A stretch of 64,000 nt of DNA, taken from Magnaporthiopsis rhizophila (lineage: Eukaryota; Ascomycota; Sordariomycetes; Magnaporthales; Magnaporthaceae). Below, one piece after another: positions 1 to 11,938 of the stretch; position 1 is the stretch's first letter; every line of letters starts with the position of its first letter. Both the position numbers and the translations under genes were made by a program. The DNA lies in NCBI GenBank assembly GCA_003049465.1, contig PYSS01000074.1, positions 1 to 64,000 on the forward strand. The letters run 5' to 3'. The notes below the pieces were generated by a model. The model ran no database searches. It was not told the DNA's origin and was given only the letters and a program-made list of their open reading frames with translations.

Positions 1-1596
1 CACCTGGCCAAGGCCTATTGCACCACCAACCCCGGTATATTCAATTATAAATATCTACCTTTATTTAACCAACCATGATACAAAAGTGTACGGATTCCTG
101 ATCAGATTTTTCCGCTTTTTCAGATGCACTTTTATCCACCTTTATAATTTTACCTTTTGCCTGTGCAATTTGGCGTATATTTATAAAGGCCTGGTTCGGG
201 TCCGGCATAACCTTTTTTTTTTTATAAGGGTGCTGCACTTTTAATTCGGCTTTTAATTGCCTGATTTTTGCTAAACCGTAATCAATTTAAATTTATGCAT
301 TTTATATTTTTTTTGAACCTTCCGGAAAAAAAACCCTGCTGTGGAACTTTGCAGGGTTCGGCCCTAAAAAGTACTGATTTGGGTAGCTAGATTTTGGCTT
401 TATTTGGAAATCTTCCAGTTAATTTGGGATAGCCGGAAAAGGACCTTTAAATATTTTTTGGCCCTATTATTTTTAGCGGATTATTAAATTGCGGATTACC
501 GGCCGTTTTGGTTGGAATTTTCAACCAAAAGCCGGTTTAAACGGTTTAAGCAAATTGTGTGGCCAAAAGCTTATTGCCCGCCACCCTAATGCAATTATAT
601 AAGGGGTAAAGATTTTGGTACATATATAAATATAGGCCGTTAAAAATTGGCGCTTTTTTATTATTATAAAACAGATAAATAAAGTTTGGAACCTTAATTT
701 TTGGCGGTAAACATGCTTAAAAAGGCTGAAAATAAATAAATCCAAAAATTATAAAATATAAAAGGTATAAATAGGTAAATATAATAAATAAATATTATTT
801 TGCAAATAAAAAAATATAAATTTTTTGGTTATATAAAATTTGTAACCATTTAGTATTAAAAAATATAATGCAAAAATAAAAGGTTAGGTGCCTAAAAGGA
901 AAACCTTTTATAATTATTCGATTTTAATATTATTAATAATTTATTTATTATTTGTTACAATAAATTCCCAGCCTTCGAAAAGGCCTATATCCTCCGGAAA
1001 TTATTATTTTTGCATATTTTTCCCCTTAAATATAATAAATAAAAAAAGGGCAACTTTTATAACCGAGATATATTTGATAAAAAAGGTTCAAATGCGGGTT
1101 TCGGGCTTTTTTTTTTACAAAAGCCGGGCTTTTGCAAAGCCTAAAATAAGCCCATTACCTGTTTTGCCCTTTTGCAAACCTTTTTTATTAATATTATACG
1201 CATTTTTCGGTTTTATTTAAATTATCCCTGAAATTTGCAAATATACCTATCATTTTTTTATTATAATAATAATAATATTTTTAATATATGCAAGTTTTAT
1301 GCGCCGTATTTTTCTGGTACGGATCTCCGGATATCGGTTTAAAAAATTGCATATCCAATACTTCCCTAAAAGCTGGAAATTTTCCTATTAACATAAAATC
1401 TTTTGCACAAAAAAGCGGATCTTTGCATATATTAATAAAAGCCCCAGGGAGGCCTAAAAAAGCACCCAATTTATTAGGCGCTTTTTTTTGCTCCAAAAAT
1501 ATCCGTTAATTTTATTTTTAAAATTATTGGACAAATACGAACCCTGTTAAATACCGGCGTAAAATGGTCCTTGGTATGCTATAAAATTGGGCGGCC

Positions 1597-2076
1597 TGTT
1601 ATAATCACAGGCTTTTTGCTCCTAGGGTAGGGCATCTAGGGGCGGTGTTGAGCAGTACTGGGGTGCAAAGTTGCCTTGCACGTGATCTGGGGTCTGGTAA
1701 AACAGTTATCTGTATTTTGCTTACCCAAAGGGTTGCTTTGGAGCTAACTTAGGTTAACTAATGCCAAGGCCTCAGTTAAGAACCACCTAGCACAATAAGG
1801 AACCTTTGCCTTTTATACCCGTAATTTTTCTTACCATATCCGTGCTATATCTGTTATATTGTATAACAAACATATCACCGTGCTATATTTGTTATATTTG
1901 TTATATTGCATAATAAACATATCAGTTATATCACCTATGCTTAAATAAATGCCCAATTACGTGATTTCCTTTTAGCCTTGGTTATTTGGCTTATAATTTG
2001 CATAATTACGGGGTAAAGGCATCCCGCTAAAGGTTAGCCCCAGCCCTTCCGTTTTTTGCCAGTTATGGTTATAACA
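1597..2076 (-). repeat. E1 3' LTR (480 bp)
   Basis: Begins TGTTATAATCACAGG and ends GGTTATAACA on the plus strand. It has the same length as its partner at 16066-16545. It carries the subtype B U5 (GATCACGTGCAAGG-like on the minus strand). The polypurine tract AGGAGGGGAAA lies just inside, reading on the minus strand from about 2090. Confidence 0.9.
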
Positions 2077-2116
2077 CCAGGTTTCCCCTCCTAGGCCAAA
2101 TTTTTTTGGCCAAAAT

Positions 2117-2739
2117 TTGCAGCCCCGTTTTTCTGTTAATAATAAATGCCTTTTTTTTTTATTATCCTTTATTCCTTTTTTTTTGACAAAATGTTTGGTC
2201 GGGTGCAAAAATGAAAAACCTTTGCTTTATTTTCGGTTCGCCGTGATAAACTTTTTTCCGTTTTTTTCGAAAACCCCCTCGATATACCTTTTTATTTTTC
2301 CTGTAAAACCCAGGGCCGTACCCGCTGCAAAGTTTTTTTTCGAAACTTGTCCCGTTATATTAAGTATATCCGTTAAGGGCAATTTCGGTGCGATATGTTG
2401 GGTTTTTTTTAGAAACAATTTTAAAAGTTTAGTTATTAGCATTTTAAATTTAAATCCGAGTTGGAGGCTGCTGAAAAAAAGCATTGTTTTGCCGATATAA
2501 AAGTTAAGCATTTTCGAAAATAAAAAAAAATGTGGTTTAAAAAAAAGATGCGTGCAATTTGTTATAAAATTAATGCTGTGGAGGAGTTGGAGCAGATCGA
2601 GCAGAAGGAGGCTGAAAAGGCGGCCATACAGGCCCCTGCTGCACTTTTAAATTTGCTGGCCTTTAATTTTTTTTTTTTACCTCCTGGTTGGAACAGGCTC
2701 GGGATTAATCCAAATTTTGATCTGTTTGTCCTTTTTTAA
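2117..2739 (+). pseudogene. E1 antisense ORF (coiled-coil/basic protein), broken
   Basis: Runs opposite to E1 gag-pol between the chromodomain and 3' LTR. Open pieces are 2117-2500 and 2530-2739. The second contains the family's conserved core, MWFKKKMRAICYKINAVEEL, then an acidic/Ala-rich helix and a C-terminus ending LFVLF. The same protein occurs in the same place in E2, E3, E4, E5, E6 and E8. I do not recognise a named function. The core resembles helical stretches (RKQK...RRG...SLDELE type) in hypothetical proteins often seen near fungal retroelements. Confidence 0.6.
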
Positions 2740-4486
2740 CCGAATAAATTGATAGGCTTTTAATAATTTTTTTAGGTTATATAGCATAATAATAGCACAC
2801 TTTGGTTTTCATTGAAAGGTTTTGGGTTTAATTTTTAATATAACCTTTAATATAATAATATTTTATTATTGCGGTAATATATTATTAGGTTAAATTTTTT
2901 ATTATTATTTATTAATTTTTTTATAATTATTTTTACCGATATTTTTATAAAGCTTTTTGGCAATTTATAAGGTTTTTTTTTTATATATTATGCTTATATC
3001 TGTATCCTGCCCATTTAATTAAATATTATTATTTATAATCATATAATTTGTTATCGAGGAATTTTTTAACTTTTTATTTTTGGTTCGGATCGATTTTTAT
3101 TAATTTTGTGCTTTTTGAACCAGGCGGTGCCGGTTTTAGCAAAAAAATGTAAAAAATAAGATAAATTTTTATGGTTGGCAATAATTAAAATTTATAATTA
3201 ATTAGCAAAATTACCCTTTTAATTTTAAACGGTCCGAATTTTTTATAATCCAGCTTATTGTTTGGCCATTTTATTTTGATATTGCGGTGCAAAAAATAAA
3301 TATTATTCCTTTTTTTAAAGGTTGGTTTTTTGAGCTTTTTTTTATTTGTTTGGGTGAATATATATTTTCGAAGCTTTTCGAGTTTTTTTTTGCAGGTGTT
3401 TGTATAGTTTGGTTATTTTGGTGACCTGTATTTTTGTTACTGGTGCATTTTTTTTTGCCCTGGGTTTTTTGTATATTATAGGTATAAATTTATAATTTGC
3501 AAAAAACGGGGTAATTTTTGTATTTTTGTATACTAAATTGTTATAAATAAATTGGGCTATAAAAAATAATTATACCTAATTAGTTTGTTTATAATTAATA
3601 TAATAGTATAAATATTATTTTATGGTTTGGTTTGTTTGTTTTATTTGTTTATTTGTTTCGGGATGATAGGTTGTTAATAATATGTGTTTTGCTCCGAGTT
3701 TGGCCGTTAAAACCTTTCAAAATTTATTTGTAAATAATTTGTTTTGATTTATAATTAGTTTATTGGGTGTTTCGTGTTCCGAAATCATGTTTTTGATAAA
3801 AATATATATTAATTTTATAATATTGCTATTTTTTTTATAGGATAGGAATAAGGCGTATTTGGTAAACCTGTTTATTATTATTAAAATATTATTATACTGA
3901 ATATTTATTAATAATTTTTTTAATTTAAAAAGTTTAATTATAAAATTTATTGTAACTTTTTGCTATATTTTATTAAATATTAGCAAAAGCTAAAATAATC
4001 CGTAAAATTTGTGCTTATTAGTTTTGTTTTTAGCGCAATTTTTATAATTCTTAATTGCTTTTTAAATTATAGCTCGGATTTTTATAAATCCGTAATATTA
4101 TTGTAATTTTTTCCAGGTTTTAATTATTTTTTGATATTTATAAGCTATTTGGCTATAAATTTGCTGGATTTTTTCAGGGGTTTATTTTTTTTAAAGTATG
4201 GTTTTTATTAATATTTGTTATACTGGAACCAAAAATTTGTTTGGTTTTTGTGCTAAAATTGTGTACATTTTTGGCAGTATTTTATCCTTATAATCCGATC
4301 GGCGGCTTAAAATATTTGTTTGTCCATTTTTCGAATTTTTTTTATATTTGATCCGTAAATTATAATCCTAAAAAAATTAATTTTACCAGATTTGTTATTT
4401 ATTTAATATTTGGCAAATAATAAAATATGCAAGGTTTTTATAATTTGTATAAACCATAATTTGATAATTTGTTTGGCACAGGTATA

Positions 4487-4980
4487 TGTTACGACCACAG
4501 CTGGCAGGGGACAGAAGGGCTGGGGCTAACCCCCAGCGGAACGCCTTTACCCCGCAATCATAAAAGCCAGGGGCCGAATAACCAAAACCAAGCTAAAAAA
4601 AAGGAAGTTACATAATCAGGCACTTACCTAAGCACGGGTGATATATCTGATATATTCGCTATATAACATAACAAACATAACAAATATAGCACAGTGATAT
4701 GTTCGTTATATAATATGGCAAATATAACAAATATAGCACAAATATAATAAGGAAGGGTTGCTGGTATATAAAGCAAAGGATTCCTATTATGTTAAAATAA
4801 CTTTTAACTGAGGCTTTGGTATTAGTTAACCTAAATTAGCTCCAAAATATCCTTTTGGGCAAATAATTGAAACTTTTATTATTACCCAGTTCCTCCAGCA
4901 CAAATAATTTTATAAAAATTATATTACTTAGCACCTTTCCTAATATACCTTACCCTAAAAGCAAAAAACCATTTGTAATA
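4487..4980 (+). repeat. E2 5' LTR (494 bp)
   Basis: Starts TGTTACGACCACAG and ends ATTTGTAATA (ancestral TTTGTAACA). The U3 core holds AT-rich inverted motifs of the TTGTTATAT/ATATAACAA type. A TATATAAA-type promoter box lies about 190 bp from the 3' end. Confidence 0.9.
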
Positions 4981-5059
4981 TTTTAATTGATCCTGTTCAG
5001 TATTTACCGGAGGTAATAAGCAGTAATAATTATATTAACCGCAGGCAAAAAACCCGAGA

Positions 5060-8000
5060 GCATTATTATTGCTGGCAAAATATATAACAATTTTTTGGCG
5101 GCCATACAAACATTTATTACAAAAATCGAAAAATTTAAAAAAGTTTAGGCCAAGCCTTATATTACTGTTAAATTTTACAAATTCCTTTCACCCGATAAAT
5201 ATAATAAAAAAAAAAGCAAAATTAAAATATTCCTAACCAAATATAAGGGATACTTTTTGTTTTATCAAAATCATTTTCAGCAGGAGAAATAAAAAATTGC
5301 TTATACGGCCACGCACCTAAATAGTAAAATTAAAAATTGGTTCGAGCCTATTTGGTTTAATTATTTAAAAGGGTATAATAAATCCAAAAAAAAAACCAAA
5401 TTAATATTTGCCAATTTCGAAAAGTTCGGTAAAAAAATTGCCAAAATTTTCGAACAGATTAACAAAAAATGGGTGGCCGAAAAAAAATTACTTTAGCTCC
5501 GGCAAAAAGGCTTTGCATTAATTTATATTTCCAAATTCCAGCAATTGGTTAACAAATTTAATTGAACGAAAAATACTAAAATAACCTAGTTTTATCAGGG
5601 ATTAAGGGATAATATAAAAAACAAGCTGTTTAAATAGAAATAACCTGAAAATTTTGTTAATTATATTATTATAGCCATTTGTATTAGTAACAAATTATAC
5701 AAATATTGCTTTAAGAAAAAAGTTTAGCAAACCAAGCCAGTAGCGCAAAATAATAAAACCAACCAGAAAAAGGCAAAATAGTAATAATCCACGGTTTACG
5801 GTATACACCTTAAATTTATGGATTTTAATATAAAAACTATACACCAATATAAAAAATAAAAATATATCAGGTTTAAGGATTTAAAAAACGGGAAATATTT
5901 TAAATATAAAAAAGAAGGATATATTAAAAAAGATTGTCTTTAAAAAAACCGATAAGCGGCTGTTTTTCGCCGAAAAAGCATGCCAAAGGGCTATTAGCCC
6001 ATAACCCTAAATTTATCCAAAATAATCAAATAAATAAAAAAAAAAAGCCTGTGTTCCGGAGCATTATTTAGTTAAACTTATTATTTTGATAAAAATTGTA
6101 TAACTTATCGTTCCGATAAAAATATTATAGGGTATTACCCCAAGTAACGGTTTGCTATAATGCAACGAGTGGGCCAACCCCGGGGTAATAGTAAAATAGC
6201 CCAAGGTTCGAAAAAATTTAAAAGGGCCCAATATAACAATAATAATATGCCAATAGCGGAAAAACTTACCGAATAAGGTAAAAAATTTAAAAAGTTAGCC
6301 CGGTGTAAAGGCATATTAGATACTTTAATTAATAATTTCGAAAAAAGCTTAAATATAAATGCAAAAGTGGAACCGCTTTTAGGTTAAATATATTGGTTGT
6401 AAACCCAGGAAAAAAAATTGGGCCTAATAAAATACTGGAAAATTATGGAAACGGATTTTAACGATAAAAAACCCAGCAAAGAATAATATATGATTAATTT
6501 TAAAAAATTCCAGCAAAAACTCGATTAGCAACTAATTAATATGGGGAAATAACCCTTTATAATTAAAAAAAAAATACAAAAGGTGTATATTTTACTTAGG
6601 TTTTTGGAAATAAACCGATGGTTTTGGGATTAGCCCAAATTTATTAGTAGTTTAATATACAAAAAACCGGTGCAAAACGATAAAAAAAAGCCCCTAAATT
6701 GGTTAAAAAATAACCAATTGGTTATTTATTATAGGGTATTATTTAAAAATATTCCGAACCTGGACTAATAATTAGCACAGTTATATATATTAAATTATAA
6801 AAATATAAACCCCGATACAGGTTATTATAATAAGCTTTTTTGGGCTAAATGCCTGTATAATAATTGCAGGTGGTATATAGCCAAAAAGCTGAAGCATAAT
6901 TTTTTTCCACGGAGGAAAAAAAAAAAACCAGTGCAATATTTATAATAAAAATACCAGTTTTTGAAATAATGGATAATAAAAATAGGTTATAAAAGTTTTG
7001 CAATAACCTTTAAATTATTATTAGCGTATTTTATAATATGCATAGCAGGAATTTTTATGTACCAAATATATAAAAAATTAAAATGCAAGGTTTATATAAA
7101 GGAAAAAATACAAGCCTGGACAAATGGATAAACCTGTTTAGGAACCCGTTCGGGAATAAATGGGAACCAAAAAAAGGTACTCTAAATAAAAAATTAGGAA
7201 GCTTACCCAAAAATAGGGCACGGGTAGGGTAATAATTAGCAAAATCCCTAATAATAACGATTATTAACCAGTATAAATATATCAAAATAACGATATACTG
7301 GAAAAGGCGAAAAATAAAAATTATAATCGATTGCAAAACCTAAAAAAACTATTTTTTACTAAAAATAATAAAAAAGTACAGTATTTTAATGTATTAAAAA
7401 AAGGAACCATATAATTTTATAATAATAAAATAGGAGCCAATTATATTTAATAAAAAAAAAATCGATATTAAAACTGATCATTTCAAATTTTAATTCCTGG
7501 GAAAAATCTGCAAAATAACCCTAAATATTATAAATATAAAAAAAAAAAACCTAATTTTAAATATTTTATAACTTAAAAAATATAATCTTTTAATAAATTG
7601 GGTTACCGAACAAATTTAATAAAAAAAATCATTATTAATTAGTAGGGAAACCCAATAGTTACGGGCCCCGGATAATAAAGATCGAACGCCAAAAAGGATA
7701 ACCGTAATAGCAGCAAAATATAATAATCAACCCTAACAAACCGTACCAACCGAAATATTAGTAAATACGAATATAAATAAACCCGATAAGCAAAAAATTA
7801 TTAAAAATGGATTTAAAAATATTTTTAAAAAGTACTACAAATACTGAAAATTGTTCCAGAAAAATTTGGAAATGGTATTATTAGAATATGAACCGTTTGA
7901 TTATAAAATCAAGCTTAAACCAAAAGTATAATTTAAGTACCAAAAATTGTATCGATTAAACCTTTGGCAAAAAAAGCTGTTATAAAAACAGCTAAAAAAA

Positions 8001-10560
8001 AAAATTAAAAAGGGATTTACCAAACCTTTTAATTTTTTTATAGGATATAAAATTTTATTTATTTTTAAAAAAAACGGGGAAAAACGGATATATATTAATT
8101 ATTATCCGTTAAATTAAAAAATAATAAAGGATTGGTATTTTTTACTTTTGATCGATAAATTTAAAAATAGGCTCGGAAAAAGCCGGTAATTTATAGCCCT
8201 AAATTTATACAAAATTTATAGTTTGTTAAAAATTAAAAAAAGGGATAAATAGAAAACCGCTTTTTGGACCAAGCTTAAAATTTTCGAATTATTGGTAATA
8301 ATTTTCGGGCTTACTAATGTACCAGCCATATTCCAGCAAATAATTAATTATGTATTGCAAAAATATCTCGATATTTTTGTTTTTATATATTTAAATAATA
8401 TCCTGATTTTTTTAAATATATTGGAAAAATATAAACAATATATGCACAAAATGCTACAAAAATTGCAAAATATAAAACTTTTAGTTAACCCGGACAAATA
8501 TATATGGCATTTTTTAAAGGTAATTTTTCTCGGGTTTATTATTAAATAAGGAAAAATTCGGATAAAATTTAAAAAAGTATAAGTAATAAAAAATTGGCCT
8601 ATATCTATTATAATTAAAAAAATGCAAAGTTTTTTGGGATTTTTAAATTTTTACCGAAAATTTATCCGAAATTTTAACAAAAAAGCTATACTATTTATAA
8701 ATTTCACCAAAAATAACACCCAATTTTATTAAGGGATACAAAAATAAACAGCTTTTAATTTGCTAAAAAAAGCCATTATCCAAATACCGATACTGATAAT
8801 ACCAAACCCAAAAAAACCCTTTAAAATTAAAATCGATATATCGAATTTTGCTATTGGAAAATAATTAAAGCAGCAAAATAACCAAAAAAAATTGTATTTT
8901 TGTATATTTTTTTTGCAAAAATTAAATAAACCTAAGCTAAATTATTAAATCCATAATAAAAAATTTTTTATTATTATTAAAATTTTGGAAAAATAAAAGG
9001 TATATTTGTATAAAACTAACCACTAAATTATAATATACACCGATTATAAAAACCTATTATAATTTACCACCAGCCAGGTATTAAATAAAAGATAAATCCG
9101 ATAAAACCAATTCCTTTAAAATTATAACCTCCGAATTAAGGTTAAAAAAGGGTCAAAAAACGGCCGAACAAATATTTTAAGCTGTTAACCAAACTATCAG
9201 ATGGATATACCACCAAAAATATATGCAGTTTTGGCCAAAAAACCAAATGGATCCCTAATCCCGGCGCAACGGGCATTGGCCAAAATAATCCGACAAAAAA
9301 GCTGGACCCTAAAAAAAATCCAGCAAATTTATAACCAAATGGTTAATAAATACCAGGGGATTATTAAAACCTGAAAAAGATTTTAACAATATTATAGGTT
9401 TACAAAAACCCGTATCAAAATATAAAAAATAATTAAGGATTATAAAAGCTGTGCAAAAAATAAGGCCAGCAGGCATAAATTTTACGGATTATTTTAATTT
9501 TTGCCAGCGTTTAGCAAGGTATAACAAAAAATTACGATAAATTTTGTGGTTAAACTTTTTAAATTAAAAAAATTATTAATAAATATTTAGTATAATAATA
9601 TTTTAATAATAGTAAATAGGCTTACCAAATATGCCCTATTTTTATTTTATAAAAAAAATAGCAATATTACGAAACTAATATATATTTTTATTAAAAATGT
9701 AATATTAAAATACAAAATACCCAATAAACTAATCACGGATCGAAACAAATTATTCACAAACAAATTCTAAAAGGCTTTAATAGCAAAACTCGAAACAAAA
9801 CACGCATTATTAACAATTTATCATTCCAAAACGGATAAACAAACAAAACGGATAAACCAAACTATAAAATAATATTTATATTATTATATTAATTATAAAC
9901 AAACTAATTGGGTATAATTATTCCTTATGGCCCAGTTTGCTTATAATAATTCGGTATATAAAAATATAAAAATAACGCCGTTTTTCGCAAATTATAGGTT
10001 TATACCTATGGTATACAAGAAACCTAAAGCAGAAAAAAATGCCCCAATAGCAGAAATACAGGTTACCAAAATGATTAAATTACACAAATACCTGCAAAAA
10101 AAGCTCGAAAAGTTTCGAAAATATATATTTACCCAGGTAAATAAAAAAAAGCTTAAAAAACTAATTTTTAAAAAAAAAAATAACATTTATTTTTTGCACC
10201 GCAATATCAAAATAAAACAGCCAAATAACAAACTAAATTATAAAAAATTCGGATTATTCAGGATCAAAAAAATAATTTCACCAATTAATTATAAACTTTA
10301 ATTACTGCCAATTATAAAAATTTATTTTATTTTTTATATTTCTTTGCTAAAACCGGCATTACCTGGTTCGAAAAGCACAAAATTAATAAAAATCGACCCG
10401 AACCAAAAATAAGAAATTAAAAAAATCCTTAATAATAAAATATGCTATTATAAGCAATAATATTTGATTAAATAGGCAGGGTACAAATATAAGTATAATA
10501 TATAAAAAAAAAAAACGAATTTTATAAATTACCAGAAAATTTTACAAAAATATCGGCAAA
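5060..10560 (+). pseudogene. E2 gag-pol remnant
   Basis: Gag (about 5060-5960) ends in a degraded zinc knuckle near 5893-5940 in which the first Cys codons read Tyr and only the last Cys survives. The protease active-site Asp lies in IIIDC at about 7322-7333. RT spans about 7840-8600, with the open stretch 8292-8549 holding FGLTNVPAIFQQ and the catalytic motif mutated to YLNN at 8388-8399. RNase H follows to about 9190. Integrase spans about 9230-10330; its C-terminal part is open at 9927-10301 (MAQFAYNNSVYKN). A chromodomain-like block ends near 10560. Order PR-RT-RH-IN-CHD identifies Ty3/Gypsy chromovirus. Many stops; inactive. Confidence 0.85.
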
Positions 10561-10748
10561 AACAATTATAAAAAGATTAGCAAATGAAAAAAAAAAAAAA
10601 AAAGGCTTAATTTAATAGCGCACCGCTATAATAACAAAATATTATTATATTAAAAGTTATACTAAAAATTAAACCCAAAACTTTTCGATAAAGATCGAGA
10701 TACACTACTATTATAATAAAACAACCTGAAAAAATTATTAAAAACCTG

Positions 10749-11330
10749 TTAATTTATCCGATTAAAAAAGGGCAAACAGATTAAAATCCGGATAAACCCC
10801 GAGCCTGTTCTAATTAAAGGATAAAAAGGGAAAATCGAGGAATAAAAAGGCTGGAAGCGCAGCAAAAGCCTGCACAACCGCCGCCTCGGCCTTTTTTTGC
10901 TTAATCCGCTCCAATTCCTTAATATTATCAATTCTGCAACAAATTGCACACATTTTCCTTTTAAACCATATTTTTTTCTATTTGCAAAAATGCTTAATTT
11001 AAATGCTAATAATAACCAATTTTTATTTAACAACGCAATATTTTTTTTTGGCAATTTCCAGTTTGGCTTTTAATTTTGCGTATTAATTGCCAATAAAACA
11101 AAACTGTTTTAAAATAAGGCCAAAAATATTGCATTAAAACCGCCCCTAACAAATATATTTTACGCACCGAAAAAAATTTCGGGGGAAAACCTTGCACCTA
11201 AAATAACCAAAAACCTTACAGGAAAAACAAAAAAGCATTTTAATTAAGGAAAAAAAAAAAAAAAACAAAAAGGTTATTTTAATGGATAATTAATAATACC
11301 GGTTTGCGTTTTTGCACCCGACCGAATATT
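10749..11330 (-). pseudogene. E2 antisense ORF, degraded
   Basis: Minus-strand reading frame antisense to gag-pol, between the chromodomain and the 3' LTR. The open part 10749-11054 encodes a helical basic segment (RKKYGLKGKCVQFVAELIIL) followed by ILRNWSGL and an Ala/Arg-rich tail, aligning with the core of the E3 copy at 41552-42247. The upstream part towards 11330 matches the same family but has stops. Function unknown. Confidence 0.55.
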
Positions 11331-11444
11331 TTGTTAAAAAAAAAGGGAACGGAAAATGGTAAAAAAGGAAAATATTTATTATTAACAAAAAATCGGGGCT
11401 GCAAATTTTGGCCAAAAGAATTTGGCCTAAAAAGGAAAATTTAA

Positions 11445-11938
11445 TATTACAACCACAGCTGGCAGGGGATAAAAGGGTTAGGGCTAACCCCCAGCGGAAC
11501 GCCTTTACCCTGCAATTATAAAAGCCAGGGGCCGAATAACCAAAGCCAAGCTAAAAAAAAAAAAATTATATAATCAGGCATTTACCTAAGCACGGATAAT
11601 ATATTTGATATATTTATTATATAATATAACAAACATAATAAATATAATACAATAATATATTTGTTATATAATATAACAAATATAACAAATATAGCACAAA
11701 TATAATAAAAAAGGGTCGCTGGTATATAAGGCAAAGGATTCCTATTGTGTTAAAATAACTTTTAATTAAGGCCTCGGCATCAGTTAACCTAAATTAGCTC
11801 CAAGGTATCCCCTTGGGCAAATAATCGAAACCTTTATTACTACCCAGTTCCTCTAGCACAAGCAACCTTGTGAAAATCATACTGCTCAGCACCTCTCCTA
11901 GCGTACCCTACCCTAAAAGCAAAGAACCGTTTGTAACA
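11445..11938 (+). repeat. E2 3' LTR (494 bp)
   Basis: Starts TATTACAACCACAGCTGG (ancestral TGTTAC) and ends CCGTTTGTAACA. It is preceded by a GGCCAAA...TTTGGCC hairpin and a purine tract. It keeps the less mutated U5 of the pair (GGCCTCGGCATCAGTTAACC). Confidence 0.9.

Larger units (their letters stand above)
4487..11938 (+). mobile_element. E2: Ty3/Gypsy chromodomain LTR retrotransposon, nested in E1
   Basis: 7452-bp element with 494-bp LTRs (4487-4980, 11445-11938) and a perfect 5-bp TSD GTATA at 4482-4486 and 11939-11943. E1 sequence resumes exactly after the second TSD. Order is 5' LTR, primer site, gag, protease, RT, RNase H, integrase, chromodomain, antisense ORF, purine tract, 3' LTR. 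This matches a chromovirus. Heavily AT-shifted, with TAA/TAG stops through gag-pol. Confidence 0.92.

Noticed and set aside
7055..7336. 93-codon minus ORF in E2
   Set aside because: Shadow of the gag-pol region on the other strand; no match in the other elements' homologous place and not the conserved antisense ORF.
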